DNA from: Polyangium sp. 15x6
GTDB lineage: Bacteria; Myxococcota_A; Polyangia; Polyangiales; Polyangiaceae
Direction: 5' to 3'
Assembly (NCBI RefSeq): GCF_029960785.1
Contig: NZ_JASBQE010000010.1
Span: 62,001-126,000 of the forward strand
DNA: 64,000 bases
Below are positions 16,327-24,003 of this stretch, piece after piece (within the stretch, counting starts at the first letter, position 1; every line of letters starts with the position of its first letter). A program made the translations under genes and the position numbers. A model generated the notes under the pieces. It was not told the DNA's origin and did no database searches. It saw only the letters and a list, made by a program, of their open reading frames with translations.

Positions 16327-18711
16327 TCACTCCGCAGCCGGGGGGTTCGGGGGCGCAGCTCCGCGTCGCGGAGCGAAGCCCCCGAGCGAAGAGTCGATCG
16401 ATGCGGCTTGCTCGTCGGCCTGCTTCTTCCGCAGGGCCGCGAGCACGCGCGCGGGCGAGAAGGGGAGCCTGTCGATGCGCACGCCGACGGCGTCGAAGAT
16501 GGCGTTCGCGATGGCCGGGATCGACGGATGCAGCGGGCCCTCGCCCGACTCCTTGGCGCCGAGCGGGCCCTCTTGATCCTCGGACTCGACGATGAGCGCA
16601 TGAAGATCCGGGACGTCGAGGCTCGTCGGGATCCGGTAGTCGAGCAGGTTCGGCCCCTTGTGCAGGCCGTCGGGGCCGATCACGTGCTCTTCGAGCAGCG
16701 CCTCGGCCGCGCCCATGTACGCCGATCCTTCCATCTGCCCCTCGACGATCACGGGACAGAGCGCCTTGCCGCAGTCGTGCGCGACCCAGATCTTCTCGAC
16801 GCGCACGAACCCCGAGCGCGAGTCGACCGAGACCTCGGCGACGTGCGCCGTGAACGAGTACGCGGGCGACGCGCCGATGGTGCCGCCGCGGTAGTCGCCG
16901 CCGAGCTTCGGCGTGTTGTAGTGGCCGACCGCGCCGAGCGTGCCGAACTTCGCCTCGGCGAGCTGGATGGCCTCGGTGACGGAGACGCCGCGGGCCGGAT
17001 CGTGCACGACGACGAGCGCGCCGCGCGTGACGAGCACGTTGCGCGGATCGACGTCGAGCTTCTCGGCGACGGCGGCGACGAGCTTGCTCTTGATCTCGCG
17101 CGCGGCCATCAGGCACGCGTTGCCGTTCATGAACGTGCCGCGCGAGGAGTAGGCGCCGAGGTCGACGGGCGTGAGGTCCGTGTCGCCGGAGACGACGCGC
17201 ACCGACCCGAGATCCAGCCCGAGCTCGTCGGCGACGAGCACGGCGAGCATGAGGTCGCAGCCCTGGCCGATCTCGCTTTGACCAGAAAAGACCGTCACGA
17301 CGCCCGAGCGATCGACCTTGAGCTGCACGGCGCTCTGGGGCATCGCGTTCGGGTAGATCGCGTAGTTCGTCCCGCTGATGTACGCGCTCGTCGCCACGCC
17401 GAGCCCGCGCCCCTTGGGCAGCTTGCCCCAGCGCTCCTTCCAGTCGCTTGCCTTCGCGACGGCGTCGAGGCACTGCTCGATGCCGTTCGAGGTGACGCGC
17501 AGGCCGTTCAGCGTGGTCGTGTTCGGCGGGACGAGGTTTTTCCTTCGCAGCTCGATCGGATCGATCCCGAGCGCGCGGGAGATCTTGTCGAGCGAGACCT
17601 CGAAGGCGAAGCGCGGCTGCACGCTGCCATGGCCGCGCTTCGGGCCGCACGGAGGCTTGTTCGTGAAGAGGCGCGTCGAGCGGAAGCGGTAGGTGTCGGC
17701 GAACGCGGGCAGCGTGAGGAGCTGACCCGAGTAGTACGTCGTGACGAGGCCGAACGAGGAGTACGCGCCGCCGTCGATGAACGTGCGCGCGTCGACGCCC
17801 GTGAGCTTGCCGTCGCGCTTCGCGCCGACCTTCATGTGGATCTGCATCGGGTGACGACCACGATGCGCGTAAAACTCCTCTTCGCGCGTGTAGAGGAACT
17901 TCACGGGGCGGCCCGTGATCATCGCGAGCTTCGCCGCGCAGAACTCGAGCGAAAAAGGCTCGCTCTTGCCGCCGAACGCGCCGCCGACGGGCGGCTGGAT
18001 GACGCGGATGCGCGTGGGCGGGACGCGCAAGACACGCGAGAGCTCGCGGTGCAGGTAGTGCGGGACCTGCGTCGTCGACCAGACCGTGAGCAGGCCGTTC
18101 TTGTCGAGGTTCCCGATGGCGCAGTGGGTCTCGATCGGGACGTGCGCGCTGCCCTCGTAGTAGTAGTCGCCCTCCGTGACGACGTCGCTCCCGGCGAGCG
18201 CGGCGTCGACGTCCCCGAACGCGAGGTCGACCTCCTTCGAGACGTTGTCCTTGCCGCCCTTGCCGAGCCCGATCTCGGGCTTGTCGATCGCCGTCTGCAG
18301 ATCGGTCGCGGCCGGCAGCACCTCGTACTCGACGTCCACGAGCTCCGCGGCCTCGTGCGCGATGCGCTCGTCGGTCGCGGCGACCGCAGCGACGGCATCG
18401 CCGATGAAGCGCGCGTGGTCGAGGGCGAGCGGGTACTCGTCCGGCGTCCACGGGATGATGCCGAAGCGCTCGGGCATGTCCTTGCCCGTGATGACGGCGA
18501 TGACGCCGGGCTTCGCGAGCGCGCGCGTCGCGTCGATGCGCACGATGCGCGCGTGCGGATGCGGTGAGCGGACGATCCGACCCCACAGCATGCGCGGCAG
18601 GTGGATGTCGTCGGTGTAGCGGACCTGCCCGGTCACGCGCGGCGCGAGCAGCGTGCGCGTCCGGCTGCCGACGAGGCCCCGGAGCCCACTCGGCTTTCCC
18701 GTGTCCGTCAT
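16327..18711 (-). CDS. molybdenum hydroxylase large subunit, molybdopterin-binding (HcrA-like)
   Basis: The catalytic subunit (794 residues) of the xanthine dehydrogenase/aldehyde oxidase family, which binds the Mo-molybdopterin cofactor. Conserved blocks include the N-terminal RYTDDIHLPRMLWG, VGGAFGGKSEPFSLE, NKPPCGPKRGHG, GQSEIGQGCDLMLA and the catalytic glutamate in KESGEGPLHPS (Glu724). The CGPKRGHG block and AHDCGKALCPVIVEGQ are of the kind seen in hydroxybenzoyl-CoA reductase relatives. It starts 2 nt after the fused synthase/[2Fe-2S] gene and is followed after 7 nt by the FAD subunit, giving a small-large-medium operon. No molybdopterin insertion chaperone (XdhC/CoxF type) lies nearby. 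Confidence 0.9.
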   Translation of the reverse strand: MTDTGKPSGLRGLVGSRTRTLLAPRVTGQVRYTDDIHLPRMLWGRIVRSPHPHARIVRIDATRALAKPGVIAVITGKDMPERFGIIPWTPDEYPLALDHARFIGDAVAAVAATDERIAHEAAELVDVEYEVLPAATDLQTAIDKPEIGLGKGGKDNVSKEVDLAFGDVDAALAGSDVVTEGDYYYEGSAHVPIETHCAIGNLDKNGLLTVWSTTQVPHYLHRELSRVLRVPPTRIRVIQPPVGGAFGGKSEPFSLEFCAAKLAMITGRPVKFLYTREEEFYAHRGRHPMQIHMKVGAKRDGKLTGVDARTFIDGGAYSSFGLVTTYYSGQLLTLPAFADTYRFRSTRLFTNKPPCGPKRGHGSVQPRFAFEVSLDKISRALGIDPIELRRKNLVPPNTTTLNGLRVTSNGIEQCLDAVAKASDWKERWGKLPKGRGLGVATSAYISGTNYAIYPNAMPQSAVQLKVDRSGVVTVFSGQSEIGQGCDLMLAVLVADELGLDLGSVRVVSGDTDLTPVDLGAYSSRGTFMNGNACLMAAREIKSKLVAAVAEKLDVDPRNVLVTRGALVVVHDPARGVSVTEAIQLAEAKFGTLGAVGHYNTPKLGGDYRGGTIGASPAYSFTAHVAEVSVDSRSGFVRVEKIWVAHDCGKALCPVIVEGQMEGSAYMGAAEALLEEHVIGPDGLHKGPNLLDYRIPTSLDVPDLHALIVESEDQEGPLGAKESGEGPLHPSIPAIANAIFDAVGVRIDRLPFSPARVLAALRKKQADEQAASIDSSLGGFAPRRGAAPPNPPAAE

Positions 18712-18713
18712 GG

Positions 18714-20333
18714 CTAGCCCTGCCTCCCTTCGCGCGAGCTCTTGTTCGAAGGCAACGGCGGCGGCGTGTTCTCGATCCCCGGCAGGCCCACGCCCGCCTC
18801 CGCCTCGCCGCGCCGGATCTTCGCCGCGAGATCGATCGCGTCGACGATCTTCCCGTAGCCGGTACAGCGGCAGAGGTTGCCCGCGATCGCGCACTTGATC
18901 TCGTCGCGCGTCGGTCGCGGGTTCCTGTCGAGCAGCGCCGTCGCGGTCATGAGCATGCCGGGCGTGCAGAAGCCGCACTGCCCGCCGCCGAGCCTGTCGA
19001 AGCCGTCGAGCAGCGCGTCGATGTGCGGCGCGCCTTCGAGCGTCTCCACCGTGCGCACGTCCTTGCCGTCCGCGTCGAGCGCGAGCGTGAGGCAGGAGAG
19101 GGTCGCGACGCCGTCCACGACGACCGTACACGCGCCGCAATCGCCCTTGTCACAGCCCTGCTTCGTGCCGACGAGGTCGAGGTCGTACCGCAGCGCTTCG
19201 AGCAGCGTCCTGCGCGGAGGGACGGCGAGCGCGACGGCGCTGCCGCCGATCTTCATGCACATCGGTACGAGTTTTTCCATGGGCTCCAGGGGCTCCGATG
19301 CTGGCGCCTCCTCGGGCGTCGCGTGGTAGGGACGTACCTCGAAACGCGCGCCGCGCATGTCCGCGCCGGCGATCGGATGCCCCGCGGGGATGGGATACCG
19401 GAGCGCGCGGGAGGCGAGCTCGCAATACTCGACGAGGCGCGCCTCGGGGACACGCGGACGCGCGCCGAGGAGGCCGAGGTTCTCGACGAGCAGCTCGAGG
19501 CTCGTGTTGCCGACCCGCTCGCCGACGCCGAGGCCGGTGCCGTGCACACGGTCGACGCCCGAGGCGGCCGCCCAGAGCGCGTTCGGCAGGCCGATGCCGC
19601 GGTCGTTGTGCCCGTGCCAGTCGAGCTCGACGTGCCGCGCGCCGAGCTCGTCGAGGGTGCGTCGCGCGAAGCAGACGAGCGCCTCGATGCCGTACGGCGT
19701 GACGTGGCCGGTGGTGTCGCAGATGCAAATGCGGCCCGCGCCCGCGTCGATGGCGGCGCTGTAGAGGCATCGAAGGACGTCGGGGTTCGAGCGGGTCGTG
19801 TCCTCGGTGACGAGGCAGAAGGGCAAGCCCGCGGCCTTGGCCTCGCGCGCGGCGGCGGTGATGGCGCCGATGAGGAAGCCCGTGTCCCAGCCTTCGACGG
19901 CGAGGCGAATGGGGGAGCTGCCGATGAAGGCGTAGACCTCGATGGGGATGCCGGCGCGATCGGCGGCGCGGGCGATGCCGTGGACGTCGGCGACGACGGT
20001 GCGCGCGGCGGCGGTGGGGACGACGCGGAGCTTGGAGCGGACGATCTCGCGGCAGAGGAGGAAACAATCCTCGGCATTGGCGAGGCCGGCGGCGGGAAGT
20101 CCGACGCTGACGACGTCGACGCCGATCGCGGCCATGGCGTAGAGGAGATCGATCTTCTGCGCGGCATCGGGCTGATAGCCGGCGGCGCTCTGCAATCCAT
20201 CCCGGAGGGTCTCGTCGACGACCTTGACGGCCCGCACCCTGCGCGCGAAGTCGCGCCGCACGGGCCCGCCGGAGAGGGAGAGCACGCGGCCCGATCCATC
20301 GACGGACGGGACGCTGTCGTTCCAGTCGTACAT
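18714..20333 (-). CDS. isopropylmalate-synthase-like domain fused to molybdenum hydroxylase [2Fe-2S] subunit
   Basis: One uninterrupted frame of 539 residues joins two enzymes. Residues about 35-330 are a DRE-TIM barrel of the isopropylmalate/homocitrate synthase type: DETLRDGLQ (40-48), EDTTRSNPD, DTTGHVTP, the metal-binding HGHND (His240, His242) and GERVGN. Residues about 355-500 are the small subunit of a molybdenum hydroxylase with all eight Fe-S cysteines (394, 399, 402, 414; 453, 456, 488, 490). A linker rich in Pro and Glu (about 335-352) joins them. Met352 has GGAG 3 nt upstream, so the ferredoxin part might also be made alone. The two subunits that follow are the rest of the hydroxylase. 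A condensation or cleavage step physically tied to a hydroxylation or dehydroxylation is suggested; the substrate is unknown. Confidence 0.9.
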   Translation of the reverse strand: MYDWNDSVPSVDGSGRVLSLSGGPVRRDFARRVRAVKVVDETLRDGLQSAAGYQPDAAQKIDLLYAMAAIGVDVVSVGLPAAGLANAEDCFLLCREIVRSKLRVVPTAAARTVVADVHGIARAADRAGIPIEVYAFIGSSPIRLAVEGWDTGFLIGAITAAAREAKAAGLPFCLVTEDTTRSNPDVLRCLYSAAIDAGAGRICICDTTGHVTPYGIEALVCFARRTLDELGARHVELDWHGHNDRGIGLPNALWAAASGVDRVHGTGLGVGERVGNTSLELLVENLGLLGARPRVPEARLVEYCELASRALRYPIPAGHPIAGADMRGARFEVRPYHATPEEAPASEPLEPMEKLVPMCMKIGGSAVALAVPPRRTLLEALRYDLDLVGTKQGCDKGDCGACTVVVDGVATLSCLTLALDADGKDVRTVETLEGAPHIDALLDGFDRLGGGQCGFCTPGMLMTATALLDRNPRPTRDEIKCAIAGNLCRCTGYGKIVDAIDLAAKIRRGEAEAGVGLPGIENTPPPLPSNKSSREGRQG

Positions 20334-20444
20334 GGCAACCCCCGGGAGTGATCCGAGGTGATGAGTACCACGGAACGAGGTTCGGCCGGGACGCTGGATC
20401 GCGCGGACGTATGGGGAGACGTGTATGGCGCGGTGCGGCGGAGA

Positions 20445-20987
20445 TCAGGTACGGGGCTTGTCCTTGTCTCTCGGGCGCAGCTCGTCGCCTAGAAACAGGT
20501 CGAGGAGCTCTTCGGGGGTCATGAGGGGGGCCGGGAGTTGGAGATCGTCATTGCCGGGATGGATGTGGCTCCGCAGCCCAATCGCCTCGTTGTGGTGACC
20601 CGGCTCGTTGAGGTCGAGGCGAACGAAGGGCGGCACGTGGCCGGTAGGGAAGACGAGCTCGAAGTCGTAAGCGAGCATCTCCAGCGCGCTCTTTCCGTCC
20701 CAGCGGACGGTCATCGTGAAGTGGAGCCACGCTCCATCGTCCCGCTTGATGCGCGCACTCTCCGGACGACGTGCAAAATCTTTGATTCCACCCGTAATCA
20801 CACGTTCGTAGCGCTTGTCCCCCGGCCCTTCGTTCACCCACCTGTGAATCCCTTGAAGGGGCGTACGGATGCGCTCCTGATTGGAGGCGCGGAGGAGCCT
20901 CGTCCGGATGCGATCACGGAGCTCCTTCGGCGTCGTGACCCCGAGCGGGAGCCCTGCGCCCAGGATACGGGCTTGTACTGCCCTCAT
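20445..20987 (-). CDS. hypothetical protein with HHN...HIHPG motif, third gene of ATPase module
   Basis: 180 residues, not assigned to a family with certainty. The N-terminus is basic and helical. The C-terminal half (about 85-170) has a beta-strand-rich look with YDFELVFP, VRLDLNEPGHHNEA, HIHPGNDDLQLP and PEELLDLFL. The order 'acidic strand, HH, HxH, Pro, helical tail' recalls the TumE/DUF6516 group of small toxins, but this is a visual resemblance only. The ATG overlaps the previous stop (ATGA at 20984-20987), which decides the start. Codon use is less GC-biased than in neighbours outside the module, hinting at transfer. Confidence 0.6.
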   Translation of the reverse strand: MRAVQARILGAGLPLGVTTPKELRDRIRTRLLRASNQERIRTPLQGIHRWVNEGPGDKRYERVITGGIKDFARRPESARIKRDDGAWLHFTMTVRWDGKSALEMLAYDFELVFPTGHVPPFVRLDLNEPGHHNEAIGLRSHIHPGNDDLQLPAPLMTPEELLDLFLGDELRPRDKDKPRT

Positions 20988-21592
20988 GTGCCGGGGCCTC
21001 GGCGTCCGACAAGCTCCCCTCGACCGATTAGCACCAGCCACTCCGCAATGTCTGGCTCGTCGGGCAAGGACCCATCGAGGGCCCGACGCACGAGCTCTTC
21101 ATCATTGAACCCGAAATGCTCCCGCATTGCTGCGAGCCGCTGCTCGCGGTCCTCCTCGGGCAACGTGTCTTCGAGAATTGCACGGAACGTCGACGCACGG
21201 ACCCAGCTCCAGAAATTCGGGGCGTGCTCGGGGAACAGCGCTACGACCGGCTCGGCTAGCACCAGCACCGTTGGCTGCTCGCGGATGAGACGGCTGCGGT
21301 ACATGTCCACTTGCCGCAAGTCACGGGGTCCGAACTCATCGAGGCCGTGCAAGACGAGCATTCTATCTCCATGCTCGCCAATGACCTTCATGAGCTCGGA
21401 GAGCGATGTGATGCGCCGTCGCTCTACAGGCCCCTCGAACAGAGACTGGAGCTGAGCCGTCATTTCAGCGGCGGCGGCATCGACCGTTCCGGAGGCAGTA
21501 GCAAGGACGACCCATTCATTCATGGTCGGTGTACTGGCGAGCCTGGCCGCGAGCGGCCATATCGCGATGGGGGCCAACCCGAGCTCGTTCAC
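20984..21592 (-). CDS. STAND-like hypothetical protein, middle gene of ATPase module
   Basis: 202 residues. The central part looks like the second half of a STAND-type ATPase domain. RMLVLHGLDEF (about 75-86) resembles a Walker B strand, and EQPTVLVLAEPVVALFPEHAPNFWSW resembles the stretch after which many bacterial STAND proteins read 'APDxWSWR'. There is no Walker A motif, so it is unlikely to hydrolyse ATP alone and may pair with the upstream ATPase. The GTG start overlaps the ATPase stop (GTGA at 21589-21592) and the stop overlaps the next gene. Function unknown; signalling or phage-conflict roles are an inference from the domain type. Confidence 0.6.
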   Translation of the reverse strand: MNELGLAPIAIWPLAARLASTPTMNEWVVLATASGTVDAAAAEMTAQLQSLFEGPVERRRITSLSELMKVIGEHGDRMLVLHGLDEFGPRDLRQVDMYRSRLIREQPTVLVLAEPVVALFPEHAPNFWSWVRASTFRAILEDTLPEEDREQRLAAMREHFGFNDEELVRRALDGSLPDEPDIAEWLVLIGRGELVGRRGPGT

Positions 21593-22809
21593 GCGGCAAC
21601 CTCGGGCATGGCATCGAGCAGCGGGGCCAGCGTCGGGTGAACGACCCAGCGCGGTCCTTCGTACAGAAGGACCCGCCCCGTCTCGATCAAAGACAACTCG
21701 CGCTCGCCCCGAATGACGAAGCCCCCCGTTTTTCGGATATGACGCAAGAGCTTCACCTGCGCATCGTCGAGCCCAACTGCGAGTGCGCGTCCGAATGCGT
21801 CAGCCGCGCGTGCAACGTCCTCCGGGGTCACGTAGTCGTTGCCGAACGCATATGCCTCCTCACCCGCGCGCTTCGCCAGAGAAATGAGATCACGCAGGAC
21901 GCCCCCCGAGGCCCGCGCCAATGGTTCGAGGCAAGCGTCCGGCAACATCTCGCTTCCTGCGCGCCGCCGTAGAACCTCGACCAGGAAATCGTGCCCCTCG
22001 GGCCGCGCCGGCTCAGCGGCGAGATGATAGTGCGTCTCGTCGAATAGATTGGCGATGGCGCGGTCGACGCCGGCCATGAAGCGGATGGGGCCTACGACGA
22101 CGACACCGATACCGACACTCTTCAGCGCCCGCAAATCGTCCTCCACAGCCTCCCGAAAGCGCTCGGGATCCGCGAGGCGATCGAGGGAGTCGAAGAGGAA
22201 TATGGCCTGCTTGTGCTCACCAAGGCAGGCGTTCTTGAGCAAGCGGATGTGCGCGGCGACTCCGGCGAGCTCATCGGGAAGCGGCTTGTCAGGCGCCTTG
22301 AGCACTCCCGCGACGTGCTCGGTCACGCTCCCATCATCGTGAGCGATGGAGAAGTCGAAATCATCATCAGGAAAACGCCTGCGCGTCCGCCCGTGGGCGT
22401 AGTGTCGCACGGCTCGGACCGCCGCGGCCTCGGGGGTCTTCGGCGGCACGAGCCCCCGACACGCATCAGCCAGCGATAACCCCACGAGAGCGGTCAGTAC
22501 GCCCGTCCACGATTCCGATTGCACGTCGTGGAATCGACTGACATCGCAGTACTCCACAAGATCGCCTGCATCGGCCACGGATCCCTTGGTACGTGCGGCA
22601 GCCCGCAGCACCTCGGAGGTCTTCCCCGACCCGATCCCCCCGAGCACCAAATGCGTCGACGTCGGCTCCAGCTCCAACCGCGTGGCCAGCGCGTTCGCCA
22701 CCGTCCTGCCCGGCGGGTCGACGTAGAGCCCTTCCCGCAACGCCGTCTCCGGGTCGGCGACCGGATTCATCCGAGCCATGTACGCCCTGAAGCGCTGCAG
22801 CCGCGTCAT
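21589..22809 (-). CDS. P-loop ATPase with C-terminal winged-helix-like tail, first gene of module
   Basis: 406 residues. Walker A is GGIGSGKT (57-64), a Walker B-like strand is AIFLFDSLDRL (about 205), and GGVLRDLI (about 305) fits a sensor-2 arginine. The C-terminal 70 residues look like a winged helix. This layout is that of ORC/Cdc6-like or STAND-type AAA+ ATPases used in bacterial conflict and signalling systems, not of replication initiators specifically. It begins an operon of three genes joined by start-stop overlaps. The promoter should lie in the repeat-rich gap upstream (22810-23130). GC3 is visibly lower than in the flanking lon region. Confidence 0.75.
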   Translation of the reverse strand: MTRLQRFRAYMARMNPVADPETALREGLYVDPPGRTVANALATRLELEPTSTHLVLGGIGSGKTSEVLRAAARTKGSVADAGDLVEYCDVSRFHDVQSESWTGVLTALVGLSLADACRGLVPPKTPEAAAVRAVRHYAHGRTRRRFPDDDFDFSIAHDDGSVTEHVAGVLKAPDKPLPDELAGVAAHIRLLKNACLGEHKQAIFLFDSLDRLADPERFREAVEDDLRALKSVGIGVVVVGPIRFMAGVDRAIANLFDETHYHLAAEPARPEGHDFLVEVLRRRAGSEMLPDACLEPLARASGGVLRDLISLAKRAGEEAYAFGNDYVTPEDVARAADAFGRALAVGLDDAQVKLLRHIRKTGGFVIRGERELSLIETGRVLLYEGPRWVVHPTLAPLLDAMPEVAA

Positions 22810-22842
22810 GCAGCCAGCATCGCACAGCTCCCCCCACCTCCA

Positions 22843-22990
22843 AACCCCGATCCCCCGTATCCGCCCTCACACCCCCCTGCTCCCACGAGCGATCCCCCTG
22901 CTCCCGCAGGTCATCCCCCTGCTCCCGGACCCGATCCCCCGTATCCGACTTCACATCCCCCCGCTCCCTCGAACCCACCCCCCGCCTCCG
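22843..22990. repeat. 21-bp imperfect tandem repeat, about seven units
   Basis: Units end at 22863, 22884, 22905, 22926, 22947, 22968 and about 22989, a 21-bp period. The common core is ATCCCCC followed by TGCTCCC or GTATCCG. Two 38-bp blocks (22847-22884 and 22931-22968) are near identical, showing a higher-order duplication. The minus strand carries a GGGGG run every 21 bp. The period is a multiple of three, but no good coding frame with a start and ribosome site covers it. The array fills the gap between the ATPase operon and the divergent plus-strand gene. Confidence 0.75.
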
Positions 22991-22999
22991 ACCACCGAT

Positions 23000-23011
23000 C
23001 CCCCGCGGGGG
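23000..23011. promoter_or_regulatory. 12-bp GC palindrome in the divergent intergenic gap
   Basis: A perfect palindrome CCCCCGCGGGGG is followed by two copies of GGGGGCTCACCT (about 23007 and 23027). It lies next to the 21-bp repeats, between two divergent genes, and is a plausible operator. No -10/-35 pair stands out here. Confidence 0.3.
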
Positions 23012-23130
23012 CTCACCTCCCGGAGCGGGGGGCTCACCTTCCGAGAGCACGATTGCGTCGTTCTCGATCGCTGTCACACGCGTTCCGGACGGGAACTACC
23101 TGGGTCCACCCCCCATAGGGAGGTTCCGTC

Positions 23131-23895
23131 ATGGCAAAGCTCACGATTGGTCAGAAGGCCGAACGCGTCCTCAAGCTCCTCATCGCGCTCCGCAACCCGC
23201 GGATCGCCGCTCCCCTCGCCCGGCACGGCTTCACGAACGCCGACCTCGACGAGGGATGGACACTCCTCAAGAACGTGACGCGGACAAAACTCGATTTCGT
23301 CGAGGCGCCGCCCACCACGGACCCCGACGCCCTACGCGCCCTCGACGCCTGGGAGAATCAATGGTTCGTCATCGCGGATGCCACCTTGAAGCGGCACGCG
23401 CCGGAGATTCACGCGCAGGTCTTCCGCAACCTCTCCCAGACCGACGGCATGGCCGTCATCGTCTCCGTCGGCACCTTCGTCGAACGACTCGAGACCATCG
23501 ACGACCCCGCGTGGAACGGCGGATTCGGCCAGGCGGGGAAGGATGCACGCGCGCTGCTCGCCCAGCGCGGGCTCACCGAGATGGTGGTCGACGAGGCCAA
23601 GGCGCTGCTCGGAAAACTCCGCAACGTCGACGGGCCGCTGCCCGATCTGGAGAAGCTCGCCGCCGAGGACGAGAGCTTCGAGAAGGCCGAGACGGCCCTC
23701 TGGGCCTGGTACCTCGAATGGAGCGCCATCGCCCGGCGGGCCATCACCCAGCGCGGCCTGCTCCGGCAGCTCGGGTTCCTGCGAACGACGCCCGGCGGAA
23801 AGGACGTCGAGGTGACGGACGACGAGGCTCTGGAAGACGCGTCCGCCGCGCGCACCCCGCCGGTCCGAGCCGACGCGACCGCGATTCCGGCGTAG
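23131..23895 (+). CDS. hypothetical protein, predicted helical
   Basis: 254 residues, not recognised. It begins MAKLTIGQKAERVLKLLIAL with a good ribosome site, GGGAGG, 7 nt upstream. The body is Leu/Ala/Glu-rich and probably all-helical, without signal peptide or membrane segment. A short conserved-looking core is WENQWFVIADATLKRH (about 74-90), and WAWYLEWSAIARRAI (about 191-205) may pack against it. The C-terminal 45 residues are acidic and low in complexity. It stands alone, divergent from the ATPase module, 108 nt before lon. Nothing supports a function. Confidence 0.7.
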   Translation: MAKLTIGQKAERVLKLLIALRNPRIAAPLARHGFTNADLDEGWTLLKNVTRTKLDFVEAPPTTDPDALRALDAWENQWFVIADATLKRHAPEIHAQVFRNLSQTDGMAVIVSVGTFVERLETIDDPAWNGGFGQAGKDARALLAQRGLTEMVVDEAKALLGKLRNVDGPLPDLEKLAAEDESFEKAETALWAWYLEWSAIARRAITQRGLLRQLGFLRTTPGGKDVEVTDDEALEDASAARTPPVRADATAIPA

Positions 23896-24003
23896 CCCGC
23901 GCCTCCCCCCACCGAAATCTGGCTGGCGCGACACACCCCTGACCCGGTAAAACCCCGGTCCGTCCACGGGCAATCCCTGCCCTCGGACCCTGATTGCACG
24001 AAC

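Noticed and set aside
20445-22809. Prophage or integrated element
   Set aside because: No integrase, attachment site or structural phage gene was seen; only base composition and gene type suggest transfer.
22843-22990. CRISPR array
   Set aside because: The 21-bp units are contiguous, imperfect and without spacers, and no cas genes are near.
22466-23077. Heptad-repeat protein encoded across the 21-bp repeat on the minus strand
   Set aside because: The frame overlaps the start of the ATPase gene out of register, lacks a ribosome site and shows no conserved domain; the seven-residue period follows from the DNA repeat.
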